A DNA stretch of 37,145 nt from an uncultured Acidobacteriia bacterium (GTDB lineage: Bacteria > Acidobacteriota > Terriglobia > Bryobacterales > Bryobacteraceae), in NCBI GenBank assembly GCA_903881085.1, contig CAIRSA010000200.1, positions 1 to 37,145 on the forward strand, given 5' to 3'. Positions 6,636 to 16,700 of this stretch are shown here, piece by piece. Numbering within the stretch: position 1 is the stretch's first letter; each line of letters opens with the position of its first letter. Both the position numbers and the translations under genes were made by a program. The notes beneath the pieces were generated by a model. The model ran no database searches. It saw nothing but the letters and a program-made list of their open reading frames with translations, and was not told where the DNA came from.

Positions 6636-8945
6636 CTACTTACGAATGAGCATAACCTCAGCCAGCGCAACTGACGATGAGAACCCGCCAGTCCCTGGCT
6701 CGAGCGCCCATTTCAGCGTAAGCGAACCGGCGGCGGTGGCTTCGGCGGGCACGTCGAAGTCCAATGGGCGAATCGGCGTGGGCCGTGCAAGATAAGGATG
6801 CACCTCGATGCCCTCATTCGCCGTGAGCCGGTATTTCGGCGCATTGTTCCAGCCGACGTAAACAACCCGCACTTTATAACGGGCGTGGACATCCAGGTTG
6901 TCGTATCGCATCGTCAATGGCGTGTCCTGCCGCGTTCCGGCGTAATCCCACCACTCCGTTGGGGTCTCAAGATGCGGTCCCGAACCTTCCGAACGGAATT
7001 GATTGAAGGTTGACTGAAACGCGCTTGGATCGACGCCATACCCTGGGCCTGCTTTCACCAGATGCGGCTGCATGCCAGGTTTGCCGAGGTCGTCATAGAA
7101 GCCGCCAGGCCCCGGATTGGTGCGGTTTACGATTCGATCGATGGCCACCATGCGCTCTCGATCCGTCTTCATTGCGCGGACCGCTTCAAATTGCTGCTTG
7201 AGCCAGAAACGGCTGTTGAGCGGAAAGTCCACCATGTCTAGATTTGCACCACGCCCAAAATGTACCGCGCGATAGAGATCGACGCTCAACTGCATGCCGA
7301 TGCTTTGAAACAGAGCTTCCGCCAGCGCGAAGATACGTGTCCGCAGGTCCTGCGCAATGGGCTTTGAGGCAGCCTGGTCCAGCGTGTGCTCCGCCTCGTC
7401 CAACGCCATGCCTGCGCCCAGGCGCGGTGCATCGCGCAGATGGTCCATCGCCTGTTGTTCAAGCGAACTCTCATAGAGCAGCCGGCGCCGGATATAAGCA
7501 TCGTAGTAAGCCCGATATAGGACTTGCTGAAAGCGCCAGTTCCGCAGCATCTGCGGAGTGGCGGCACGTTCCATGGCACGGAACTGAAGCAGCGTTTGAT
7601 CCACCATGGCGTTGGCGGCCAGCGGGCCGCGCCAGTTCTTTTCCAGGCCGAGTAAGCCCTGCGCGAACTGGTCCTCGAACGCCGGACCGATAAAGTAGCG
7701 CGAGTATTCGCGGAGCAGTGACATCACCTGCGCATCGGGATCCCAACCCAGACCGCTCCACAGCATCTTGTTCACGTCGTCATTGACGCCTTCCGAATAC
7801 GTGATGAACCCACCGCTGTGCGAACTCATCAGTCGGAAGATATTCGCGTGATCCACCGGCCGCGGATTAATGCTCTCGCGCCCTTCCGTCGCAGCGAAGG
7901 CCGTGTCCCAGTCAGGTACGGGATACTCGCAAAGGAAGTTGTGCGTGATGTCCGGATAGAGCCGGATCGGGTAACGGGCCGGCACTTTCGAGCGCAACTC
8001 CGCAATCGGCATGCTGGTCCATGGGCCATAAACAATGCCGTTCAACCACGCCGGCTGCTTGCCGACCAACTGCAAAAACTCAGCGAATTGCGGCCTGTCG
8101 AAACCTTGCGGCGAAACCCACATCTGCGCCTTGGGATGCGTGTGGCGCAGCACCACCGCTTCCTTTTCCAAAAGGTCCATCAAAGGCTGCGGCGGTGTGC
8201 TGCCCGGGTCACCGCCAGGCACAAACACGGCATCAATGCGTGGAAGTTTACGGAATACGTCGCCCCATTCTTTCAAGGCGAATTCGACGGTTTTGGGGTC
8301 CGTGTAGTTCTTATCCATCGCCGGATACCACACCCAAACCTGCAATCCATATTCGGCGATGATGCGCGACATCTCGGCCATCATCTCGATCTTGGGCAGC
8401 AGGAAATGCGGACTCTGGTCGCGATCGTCAGACCGCGGCGGGATCAACTCAATCGCATTGACGCCGAACACTACCAGGTCGCGTAGGTACTGCTCGAACA
8501 CTTCCGGCGTCCAGGCATCGTAGGTGTTGACCTTCGGCCGGTAGCCGATCTGGTGGCCACGCAACGGGAACTTGGGGGTGGTGCGGATATCCAAGCCTGA
8601 GGCAACCTCGGCTGCACCCTTTGTCATGCGCAGCTCGCGCAAAAAGCGCCCGACGCCGAACAGCGTGCCACGTTCATCGTTGCCCTGAATCTCGACACTA
8701 TCCGCGCTCACGCGCAAGCGGAACCCCTCGGCAGGGCCGCTGCCAGTTGCGTGCCGTATGTTGACTGGCACGCTGCCAGCAGACCAGTCCAAGCCGGTTC
8801 GCGCCTTCACTTCATGCGCCAGCATCTCCACGGCCTTCTTCTCCGGCCCGGTCAGCCCAGGCGCGGGAACGATATGTGCGCTGTGCAGGTCTAGCGCTGC
8901 CAAAGGAGCACAGCCCAGCAACAAGATTGCAAGAGATGACATCAT
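6636..8945 (-). CDS. GH20-like secreted glycosidase homologue with altered GGDE motif
   Basis: This 769-residue exported protein has a signal peptide (about 1-17). Next comes a zincin-like GH20 N-terminal domain (about 18-120; GNDERGTLFGVGRFLREL is characteristic), then a TIM-barrel region from about 125 (KFPLRGHQIGYRP). The C-terminal region is helical, ending in a beta-rich segment. Family 20 enzymes remove terminal hexosamines using an Asp-Glu pair in a GGDE motif; the matching site here reads GGDP (residues 244-247), so classical substrate-assisted hexosaminidase activity is doubtful. The Asp boundaries also resemble GH67/GH84-type barrels, so the family is uncertain. The ATG overlaps the stop of the upstream serine hydrolase as ATGA, which indicates translational coupling. 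It is the last gene of a three-gene operon. Confidence 0.72.
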   Translation of the reverse strand: MMSSLAILLLGCAPLAALDLHSAHIVPAPGLTGPEKKAVEMLAHEVKARTGLDWSAGSVPVNIRHATGSGPAEGFRLRVSADSVEIQGNDERGTLFGVGRFLRELRMTKGAAEVASGLDIRTTPKFPLRGHQIGYRPKVNTYDAWTPEVFEQYLRDLVVFGVNAIELIPPRSDDRDQSPHFLLPKIEMMAEMSRIIAEYGLQVWVWYPAMDKNYTDPKTVEFALKEWGDVFRKLPRIDAVFVPGGDPGSTPPQPLMDLLEKEAVVLRHTHPKAQMWVSPQGFDRPQFAEFLQLVGKQPAWLNGIVYGPWTSMPIAELRSKVPARYPIRLYPDITHNFLCEYPVPDWDTAFAATEGRESINPRPVDHANIFRLMSSHSGGFITYSEGVNDDVNKMLWSGLGWDPDAQVMSLLREYSRYFIGPAFEDQFAQGLLGLEKNWRGPLAANAMVDQTLLQFRAMERAATPQMLRNWRFQQVLYRAYYDAYIRRRLLYESSLEQQAMDHLRDAPRLGAGMALDEAEHTLDQAASKPIAQDLRTRIFALAEALFQSIGMQLSVDLYRAVHFGRGANLDMVDFPLNSRFWLKQQFEAVRAMKTDRERMVAIDRIVNRTNPGPGGFYDDLGKPGMQPHLVKAGPGYGVDPSAFQSTFNQFRSEGSGPHLETPTEWWDYAGTRQDTPLTMRYDNLDVHARYKVRVVYVGWNNAPKYRLTANEGIEVHPYLARPTPIRPLDFDVPAEATAAGSLTLKWALEPGTGGFSSSVALAEVMLIRK

Positions 8946-10084
8946 ATCGCCGCGTACACTCCGTTTATCGACCCTCTTCGGATCTCACTTGCCTTGCTTG
9001 CAGGTTCTGGTACATCGGTGGTGAGAATCGCGATCTCGAGCTTGGCATCCGGGTCGCCAACGGCCAGGGCTGTGCTGATTCCGGCATGAGAAAAGACTCG
9101 CGGTCCGGAGCGATCGGCGTCGCCCAGCCATCCAGCATTTCCTTTTGTTCCTTCCGCGCGCAGCATCATGCCTAGGCCCCAACTTTCAAAGCCCGGCTTG
9201 TCTTTTGCCGGCGCCGGCTTGCCTGCGAATTGATTGGTGTGCATCTCTTTCCAGTAGCGTTCCCCAAGAAGACGCTTGCCAGAGGGTGTCACGCCGCCAC
9301 GCGTATGGAAGCGCAGGAACTTCAGGATGTCGCCCATGTTGCCCATCAACCCGCCGCCAGGATTGTTGACGCCGTTGCGATAGATGCGCGCTCCCTGCGA
9401 CAGATCTTTCGGCGAGGGCAGCATCACCACGCGAACATCGGGAGGCGGCAGCTCAAAGGTCAAACTGGCAAGGCCCAGTGGATCAAACACTCGTTCTTTG
9501 CAGATGGCGTGCCAGCTCTTGCCGCCGGACTTGCGCCGTACCACCGCGGCCGCAACCATCGGCCCGGTGCTCCCGTGATACTGTGTGCGGCTGCCAGGCT
9601 CAAACTCCAGTTCCTTATTGCAGACTAGCGCCAGAGTTTCATTCCAGTGTTCATCGGTGTCCATCCACTTTCCTGGGATGGCAGTGGGAATTCCAGCAGT
9701 GTGAGTGAGGCACTGGCGGATTGTGATCTTCTCCTTGCCGTGCGCGCCGAACTCGGGAATGTACTTCACAACCGGATCGTCCAGATCAAACAAGCCGTCC
9801 TGCCAAGCCATTACGATCGCCGTCGCCGTAACCATCTTCGATACGGACGCCAGCGAGTGTACGGCCTTCCAGTCGCACGGATTGTCGCGCCGCTTCTGGT
9901 CGCTGTAGGTCCCCAGAAAGATCTCGATGAACGGCTTGTCATCAAGAGTCGCCGCGACCTTTACACCGGGCACGACCTTTGCATCGATCATGCCCTGTAG
10001 AAAGGCAGTCAAGTCCTTCACTGCGGATGGCCGCGCCGTGGCGGCCATCATGGCGTATCCGAATTCCCGGCGGTTGATCAGCAT
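8942..10084 (-). CDS. Beta-lactamase-class-C-type serine hydrolase, Tat-exported
   Basis: This 380-residue protein belongs to the class C beta-lactamase / esterase / D-aminopeptidase superfamily. The catalytic Ser-x-x-Lys motif is SVSK at residues 80-83. A Tyr motif follows at Y169 (YHGSTG), and an HAG motif (FSHAGIST) near the C-terminus stands where KTG lies in beta-lactamases. The N-terminus MLINRREFGYAMMA looks like a twin-arginine signal. Such proteins are usually esterases or peptidases rather than drug-resistance enzymes. Its ATG shares one base with the stop of the receptor gene upstream (TGATG), and its stop overlaps the next start (ATGA). That places it in the middle of a coupled receptor-hydrolase-glycosidase operon. 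The substrate is unknown. Confidence 0.88.
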   Translation of the reverse strand: MLINRREFGYAMMAATARPSAVKDLTAFLQGMIDAKVVPGVKVAATLDDKPFIEIFLGTYSDQKRRDNPCDWKAVHSLASVSKMVTATAIVMAWQDGLFDLDDPVVKYIPEFGAHGKEKITIRQCLTHTAGIPTAIPGKWMDTDEHWNETLALVCNKELEFEPGSRTQYHGSTGPMVAAAVVRRKSGGKSWHAICKERVFDPLGLASLTFELPPPDVRVVMLPSPKDLSQGARIYRNGVNNPGGGLMGNMGDILKFLRFHTRGGVTPSGKRLLGERYWKEMHTNQFAGKPAPAKDKPGFESWGLGMMLRAEGTKGNAGWLGDADRSGPRVFSHAGISTALAVGDPDAKLEIAILTTDVPEPASKASEIRRGSINGVYAAI

Positions 10085-13000
10085 CAGAATACGATTTTAG
10101 CGACAAAGAAGATCTGCCGCGCCACAGACGACACCTGCGTCAGTTGCCCGAACAGCGTGCTCGTCACCGTTGTATTCGGAGCAGCAAAGTGCGAGTGATT
10201 GAAGCCATTCATGCACTCCGAGCGGAACTGCAACTTGGCATTCTCCGAAAGGCGAAAGTATTTCATCATGGAAGTATTCCAGATGTTCATGCCTTGATTT
10301 CGTACGCTGGGAAAACGCAGCGACATTACGCGAATATCAGAGGCGCGCTGGTTGGCCGGGTTCTTATCGAAGCCGGCATCGGTGTTGAACCAGCGGGAGA
10401 TTTTCTTGTCGCTGTTGGAGAGCGTGATATCGTGCAGGTTGCCGTTGAAGATCACGTCGCCAAAGCCGATCGGCGCTCCGCTCTGCGCTTCGTAGATCGC
10501 CTGCCATTGCCACCCGCCAAGCACTGCCGCAACAAACTTGTTAGAGTGGCTGCCGAATTTCCGGCCGGCGCCAAAGGGCAGATCGTAGAGGCCGCTGATG
10601 CCCAGGCGCTGCGGAATATCCTGATCGGATACCACCTGCGACGGCTTGGCATCTGTGGCGTTGAGGAATTCCGTGGTGCTGAGGAACTTGGACCATGAGT
10701 ACGTCCCCTGCAGCGAGAAGCCGGAGCCGAACCTGCGTTCAACTCTTGTCTGCAGCGAGTGGTAAATGGAGGAGCCGGAGGGATCGTTGTAAGTGATGCC
10801 CGTGTACTGCGGGTAGGGCCTCAACAGTTGAGAACGCGAAACCGTCGCACTCGAAAGCGAAGTGCCTGGCAGCAGGGGAAAGAACGGATTGGCGACCTGC
10901 GCGGAGAGGGCGTTGATGACTGTATTGTCGCGCGTTGGCAGCGTGCTCAGGTATTGGGCCGGCGTGGCATCGATCTGCCGCGAAACGGCGAGACTCGATC
11001 CGGAACTGCCCACATACATCGCCTCAAGCAGCACGCGCTTCGGCAGTTCCAGCTGGAAGCCGAAATCCCAACGGCCTATCAGAGGATTGACTTGCTGGCT
11101 GTTGTAGAACGAGATCGAAGAACCCAGATTGCTTTTTAGGCCATTGCTCGAACCCACTGGCAGCAACACTCCGCTAGGAAACGGATTACGCAAAGACGCG
11201 ATGAAATGCTGCCCGTTATCGGTTGTCACCGTCATGCTGGTGGACTGGCTGTAGCCGGTCTGGTTCACGGCCGTGCGATCCGCCGCGGAGCCGATGTGGT
11301 CAACGGCCTTGGGCATATAGAATACGCCGAAGCCCCCACGTAGCACTGTCTTTGCAAAAATCTGGTAGGCCACACCCGCGCGTGGCGCGACGTTGTTCTT
11401 ATCAGAAGTCCAGAGCGCCGAAGGCTGTCCATTGACGCCCGCATAAGTCAGCCCCCCGGTGACATGGAACTGCGATAACGGTATCTCGGGAATCGGTGAT
11501 TTTGCGTAGGCGGCCTGCACCTGCGCTTCCAACGGATTCGCGGTCGATTGGTCAAAGCCACGTACCGTGCGATTGAAGCGCTCCACGGGCGAGGTCTCGT
11601 ACTCATAGCGGATTCCGAGGTTCAACGTCAACTTGCTTGAAACCTTCCAATCGTCTTGCAGGAAAGCGGAATAGAACGTGGAGTGATACGCATACGATGT
11701 ATTCATCACCACCGTGCCAGAGCTGGGAATGCCCAACAGGAAAGAGGCAAGGCCCTGGCCGATGGGCGCACCAGGCGAGTTATCGAGCGGTCCCTGCGTG
11801 TAGCTGGAGTTGAAGTTCAAGTACGGTGTGGAATTGTTGAAGACATACGAATTTTCGTTGTAAGTGCGGAAGTCACCGCCCATTCGCAGGGTATGCTTAC
11901 CCATCGACCGGGTAACATCCGCCGCGGTGGCATGATAGTTAGTGGCTTTGCGCGTAGGCGTGAAGTTACCGAGGACGGCAAAGCTATCGATGGTCAACCG
12001 CGGAAACACCGTGGCCTGTGGATCGAGCTGTTTCACCGACGCCGGATCGAACCCGAGCTTCGTCAGATCCATCGCCCCGCCCTGTGGAATGGAGCTGGGG
12101 GCGTAGCGCGTAAACGAGTACCGCACATTCAGCAGCAGGTGAGGATTAAGGGTGTAAACGTCGTCGAACCCTATGCCCGTTGTGCTCGCCTGATTGGTTA
12201 ACGCAGTAGCATCGGTGTTGAAACTGCCACCGCCTAAGCCATTCAGGTGGTTATAATTGACGCGAGCGAAGATCCTGTGACTGTCGCTGAAAGCATGATC
12301 GAGCCTCGCGGTCTGCACATTATAAGCACTCAAACCATGCACGGCATGGAAGAAGTTATTCAGGCCATTCACAGTACCGGTAGTGTTTGGCAGGGGGAAA
12401 TAGCTGAGTAGGCCTTTGGCCACCGAATCGAGCCTTGTGGCGGGCAGGATGTTGCCGGCCAGCGGTAGCCGGCTGAAACGGCCCCCGGCGGCCGCGGTGA
12501 TGGTAGCAGGATCGTAGATCTGGTAGATGTTACCCAAGGAAAGGAGCCCTGAGAAATCGCCCTGGCGCTCGGCTGTGGTAGGAACCGTACTGAAGTAGCC
12601 CGAGTTGGCATCGGTGTTGGGATGGCGGAAGCCTTCGTAGCCGTAGATCCAGAACGTGCGATTCTTACCATTGTAGAGTTTCGGAATCAGCACCGGCCCG
12701 CTGGCCGAGCCACCGAAGCGGTTATTCACATCCGCGCCCTTAATGGACTTCTGTTTGTCCGAAGTCGGCGCCCCGCTTGATGCATCGTATAGACGCTGGC
12801 GCTGGAAGAAGTCGAGCCCTTTGAGCGCCGCTCCGGTGTAGTTTTCATACAACGTTGCATGGAAGTTGTTGGTGCCTGACCGCGTGCCGATATTCACCGA
12901 TCCGCCGGCGGTGTGGCCGCTCGCCGCGTCGTAGGAATTGGTCTCCACTTTCAGTTCCTGCACCAGATCGGCCTGCGGCACAATGATCGCCGAATCGTTG

Positions 13001-13605
13001 GACATGACGGGCGCGCCGTCAATCGTGAACTCCGTATTCTGGCTGCGTATGCCGCTTACCGACATGCGAGAAGCCACGCCTGCCGAGGAAAGTTCATAGG
13101 GATGGTTGGCAATGGCAAAGTTAGTGACGCCGGGGGTGAGCCGTTCCAAAGTCAAGGCGTTGCCGCCGCTAACCGGGAGCTCAACAATCCGGCGGTGATC
13201 CACCACCGCACCAGTCGACGAACTGGCCACTTCCAGCAACGGCGTCCCGCCGCTTACGGTGATGGAATCAGAGACAGCGCCGACCTCCATCTTCAGATCC
13301 AGCGACACTTTGTCGGCAACACGCAGTTCAATGGTGCTGCGAACCAATTTCTTGAAACCCGGGGCTTCCGCACTCACCGTGTAGGTGCCTGGCACCAGGT
13401 AGGGAATTTCGAAGAGCCCAGCTTCGTTTGTGGTTGAAGCGAGATTTATGCCGGTGGCGGTGTTGGTGGCGTGGACAGATGCGCCGACAACCGCAGAACC
13501 TGCGGGATCGGTGACCTGGCCAAGAATCTTGGCGCGAGTGTCCTGCGCGTGAAGCGCGTACGGCATCAGCCACGCGCATGCTAAAACTAGAATTTTGGAT
13601 TTCAT
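10084..13605 (-). CDS. Oar-like TonB-dependent receptor (operon head)
   Basis: This 1173-residue outer-membrane receptor has a Sec signal peptide ending at about residue 20 (LHAQD). A carboxypeptidase-regulatory-like domain follows (about 25-115; GQVTDPAGSAVVGASV). The plug region includes VELPVSGGNALTLERLTPGV and GSVNIGTRSGTNNFH, and the large barrel ends FFVAKIVF with a terminal Phe. It heads a minus-strand operon, and its stop overlaps the start of the serine hydrolase. It is divergent from another receptor at 13785. A TATAAT-type -10 and a near-perfect TATAC-N5-GTATC palindrome lie about 45 bases upstream. A Shine-Dalgarno-like AAGGA precedes the ATG. No SusD-like lipoprotein accompanies it. 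Confidence 0.92.
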   Translation of the reverse strand: MKSKILVLACAWLMPYALHAQDTRAKILGQVTDPAGSAVVGASVHATNTATGINLASTTNEAGLFEIPYLVPGTYTVSAEAPGFKKLVRSTIELRVADKVSLDLKMEVGAVSDSITVSGGTPLLEVASSSTGAVVDHRRIVELPVSGGNALTLERLTPGVTNFAIANHPYELSSAGVASRMSVSGIRSQNTEFTIDGAPVMSNDSAIIVPQADLVQELKVETNSYDAASGHTAGGSVNIGTRSGTNNFHATLYENYTGAALKGLDFFQRQRLYDASSGAPTSDKQKSIKGADVNNRFGGSASGPVLIPKLYNGKNRTFWIYGYEGFRHPNTDANSGYFSTVPTTAERQGDFSGLLSLGNIYQIYDPATITAAAGGRFSRLPLAGNILPATRLDSVAKGLLSYFPLPNTTGTVNGLNNFFHAVHGLSAYNVQTARLDHAFSDSHRIFARVNYNHLNGLGGGSFNTDATALTNQASTTGIGFDDVYTLNPHLLLNVRYSFTRYAPSSIPQGGAMDLTKLGFDPASVKQLDPQATVFPRLTIDSFAVLGNFTPTRKATNYHATAADVTRSMGKHTLRMGGDFRTYNENSYVFNNSTPYLNFNSSYTQGPLDNSPGAPIGQGLASFLLGIPSSGTVVMNTSYAYHSTFYSAFLQDDWKVSSKLTLNLGIRYEYETSPVERFNRTVRGFDQSTANPLEAQVQAAYAKSPIPEIPLSQFHVTGGLTYAGVNGQPSALWTSDKNNVAPRAGVAYQIFAKTVLRGGFGVFYMPKAVDHIGSAADRTAVNQTGYSQSTSMTVTTDNGQHFIASLRNPFPSGVLLPVGSSNGLKSNLGSSISFYNSQQVNPLIGRWDFGFQLELPKRVLLEAMYVGSSGSSLAVSRQIDATPAQYLSTLPTRDNTVINALSAQVANPFFPLLPGTSLSSATVSRSQLLRPYPQYTGITYNDPSGSSIYHSLQTRVERRFGSGFSLQGTYSWSKFLSTTEFLNATDAKPSQVVSDQDIPQRLGISGLYDLPFGAGRKFGSHSNKFVAAVLGGWQWQAIYEAQSGAPIGFGDVIFNGNLHDITLSNSDKKISRWFNTDAGFDKNPANQRASDIRVMSLRFPSVRNQGMNIWNTSMMKYFRLSENAKLQFRSECMNGFNHSHFAAPNTTVTSTLFGQLTQVSSVARQIFFVAKIVF

Positions 13606-13646
13606 AACGAGTATCCTTCGGGCGACCTGGCCCCCTTTGTAGCCTC

Positions 13647-13663
13647 ATTATACATCTTGTATC
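13647..13663 (-). promoter_or_regulatory. Minus-strand -10 box overlapped by TATAC-type inverted repeat
   Basis: On the minus strand TATAAT occupies 13652-13647, preceded by GATG. The palindrome on the plus strand is TATAC (13649-13653), five bases, GTATC (13659-13663), which is 4 of 5 symmetric pairs. It points at the receptor that starts at 13605. I see no good -35 at 17-18 bases, so the promoter may need an activator. The same operator form appears at 13739 and 18735. Confidence 0.55.
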
Positions 13664-13725
13664 CATGCGGTATAGCTAAAATGTCGTTAACTATTTCTCC
13701 ATGCAGTAAGCTTCTCGCTGGCGTC

Positions 13726-13755
13726 TTGACCTTCTCTGTATACCGCTTGTATAAT
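13726..13755 (+). promoter_or_regulatory. Sigma70-type promoter with embedded TATAC-N5-GTATA operator
   Basis: TTGACC (13726-13731), an 18-base spacer and TATAAT (13750-13755) form a near-consensus promoter for the receptor at 13785. TATAC (13739-13743), CGCTT and GTATA (13749-13753) form a perfect inverted repeat whose right half overlaps the -10 box. That is a position suited to repression. The block TGTATAC..GC.TGTATAAT recurs at 18733-18751 in front of the acetylesterase gene. An AGGAG Shine-Dalgarno lies at 13773-13777. Confidence 0.72.
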
Positions 13756-13784
13756 CAGGCAGCGTTATTCTCAGGAGTTCATCA

Positions 13785-16700
13785 ATGAGACCATCTACGT
13801 GGGCACTCGCCATCCTTTCCATTTCGGCCGCCCTGGCCCAGACCCCGACCGCGACACTGATTGGCGTGGTTTCCGATCCAGCCGGACTGGCAATCCCTGC
13901 CGCTATCGCCGTGATTCAGAATACGGGCACGGGCGAAGTGCAACGCGTAAAGACGGGCGCTGAAGGCACGTTTACCGTGACCAACCTGCCTCGTGGATTC
14001 TATGACGTGCGCATTGAGCGTGACGGCTTCCGGACGCTGCATCAGACGGGTATCGAACTGCTGGTGGATCAACCGGCACGCCTGTCGTTCAAACTGGAAA
14101 TTGGTGCGGTTTCACAGGAGGTGACGGTAAAGGCAAGCACGCCGCTTATTAATACTGAAAACGCCGTCCGCGGCGACGTCATCGAAAAAGCTGAGCTGAC
14201 TGAAATGCCGCTACAGGGGCGGAACTTCCTCGACCTCGCCTACCTCGTTCCAGGCGTCTCCACCGGCTTGCCGAGCATCAGCTATTCCGGAGTGGTAACG
14301 AACGGCGCGCGCAGCGACAACACCGGCATGATCGTGGATGGAACGCCTTCGCGCGACATGATCGGCGCGAGCCTGATCGCGCCGGTGAATCTTGAAGCGG
14401 TCTCTGAGTTCCGCATGATGACCAACAATTACTCGGCCCAGTACGGGCGCGTTGCCGGCGGCATGATGAGCGTTGTGGTCAAAGCCGGATCAAATGACTT
14501 GCACGGCTCGGCCTTTCTATTTTCACGTGACGCCATCTTCGATGCCCGCAGCTACTTTGCGCCCACCAAGGGCGACATGCTACGCAATCAATACGGCGGA
14601 TCGATCGGCGGCCCGGTGTATATTCCCAGACTGTACAGCGGAAAGAACAAGTCGTTTTTCATGGTGTCGTTTGAACAACTGCGGCAGAATGCTCCGTACA
14701 CCGCACTGATGACCGTGCCGACACCGCTCGAAAAGACAGGCGACTTCTCGCAGAGCGTCACCAATACCGGCGCGAAGATCGTGCTGAAAGATCCGCTCGC
14801 CACCAATGCTCCGTTCGCGAACGCGGTGATTCCAGCCAACCGCGTGGACCCCATCGTGCAGAAGATCATGACCTACTATCCGGCATCGAATCGCGCCGGC
14901 GCGGTCAACAATTACGCGGAGAACCTGCAGCAGGAGCAGAAGAACTACTTCATCACCACGAAGATCGATCAGAATATCTCCAACAACAACCGGCTCAGCA
15001 TTAATTTCTCTCGATCGCATACGTTCAACACGAAAAACATTCAAGCCGGCTATACTCCCGATTTTGCCGCCGACTTTCAAAACGAGAACACCGTTGGCGG
15101 CGTGAGTTACACGCGCATCATCACCCCGGCTCTGATCATGGAACTCCGCTCCGGCCTCAGCCGCAACTACAACAACTACGCGGTTGCTTTCTCGCATCAG
15201 AACATTGCACAGCAACTGGGGATTTCAGGCACAACCACCGACCCCAACCTGTGGGCTTTCCCGTCGTTCCAGCCCACCGGCTACGCAACGGTCGGGGACT
15301 ATGCAGCAAACCCTGGCTTCCGGCTTTCTTACACCTTGACAGAGGCAGGTACAATTACCTGGGTGAAGGGAAAGCATGTGATTCGAGCGGGCGCGGACGC
15401 CGCTTTCGGACAGGTGAACAACTACCGTCCCACCAATGCAAACGGGCAGTTCAAATTCCTTGGCAACTGGACCAGTAATTCTTTTGCGGACATGGTTCTG
15501 GGCTACGCCGATAGTACTTCGCTCACGCCCACCTCATCGCCGCAGTACGTGCGGTCAAAGACCTATTCCGCGTTTGTGCAGGACGATTTCAAGCTCAGTT
15601 CGCGACTTACGCTCAATCTGGGATTGCGCTACGAACTGACGATTCCATCGTCGGAATTGCGTGGACGCTGGTCAAACTACAACCTGGACCTGAACAAAGT
15701 GGTGATTGGCAGCGACGAGACCATGCCTGACCTTGCCGACCGGCTGAAGTTACTGGGCCTCACAGGGAAGGTGGTCACCGCGAAATCCGTGGGGCTTCCC
15801 GAAAACCTGGCCTATACGCCGAAGAAAGATTTCGGGCCGCGCATCGGCGTGGCATGGCGTCCGTTCGGCGACACTAAGACCTCTATCCGCGCGGGCTGGG
15901 GCATATTCTACGGTGCAAACTACATGGGCCCCTATCTCACGTTCCTTGGCCAGGGTTACCCGTTTCAGATCTCCCAGACCTTCGCGCGCAACACCAACAA
16001 CGCTCTTGCCCTGACAATGAAGAATCCCTTCCCCACCGCGACATCGAGCATCGCCGGCACGACGAACACAAACGGCACGCAGTGGCACGCGCAGTCGCCG
16101 TATCTGCAGAACTTCAACTTCACGATTGAGCGGGAATTGCCGTGGGCATTCGCCGTTGAGACAGCCTATAGCGGCTCCACTGGCACGCACCTCACACGCG
16201 GCATCAACATCAACGGGCCATATTATTATCAGCCGGCGTTGTGGGGGCCGAACAACACCATCACGCGGCCAAATCCGGCGTGGTCGACAATCAACTACAT
16301 CACCAACGGCTCGTCGTCGAACTTCCATGCGGGGTTGATCACAGTGAAGCGCCGGCTGACGCGTGGGTTTATGCTGCGCTTCAATTACCAGTTCAGCAAA
16401 AGCATCGACGATGCGACCGACTACAACGTTTCCGTCGATCCTGTTACCGACCCGCGCTATGCGCGCATGGACCGCGCGGTTTCCGACAACAACCAGACGC
16501 ACCTGGCCAGCTTCAGCTTTCTGCTGCAATCGCCGCTGCATTCCGTATGGGGCCGCAACTGGCAGCTATCCAGCACCGGCAGAATGGGCAGCGGCTTCCC
16601 GTTTTCGCCACAGACGCAAAGTGCCAACCAGTCGTTGGGTCAATCGCCGCGCCCCGACCGCTTGAGGACCGGCACACTCGACAACCCGACACCAGCGCAT

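Noticed and set aside
14580..15215. 211-codon minus-strand frame inside the third receptor
   Set aside because: It is antisense to a clear barrel protein and has no recognisable domain.
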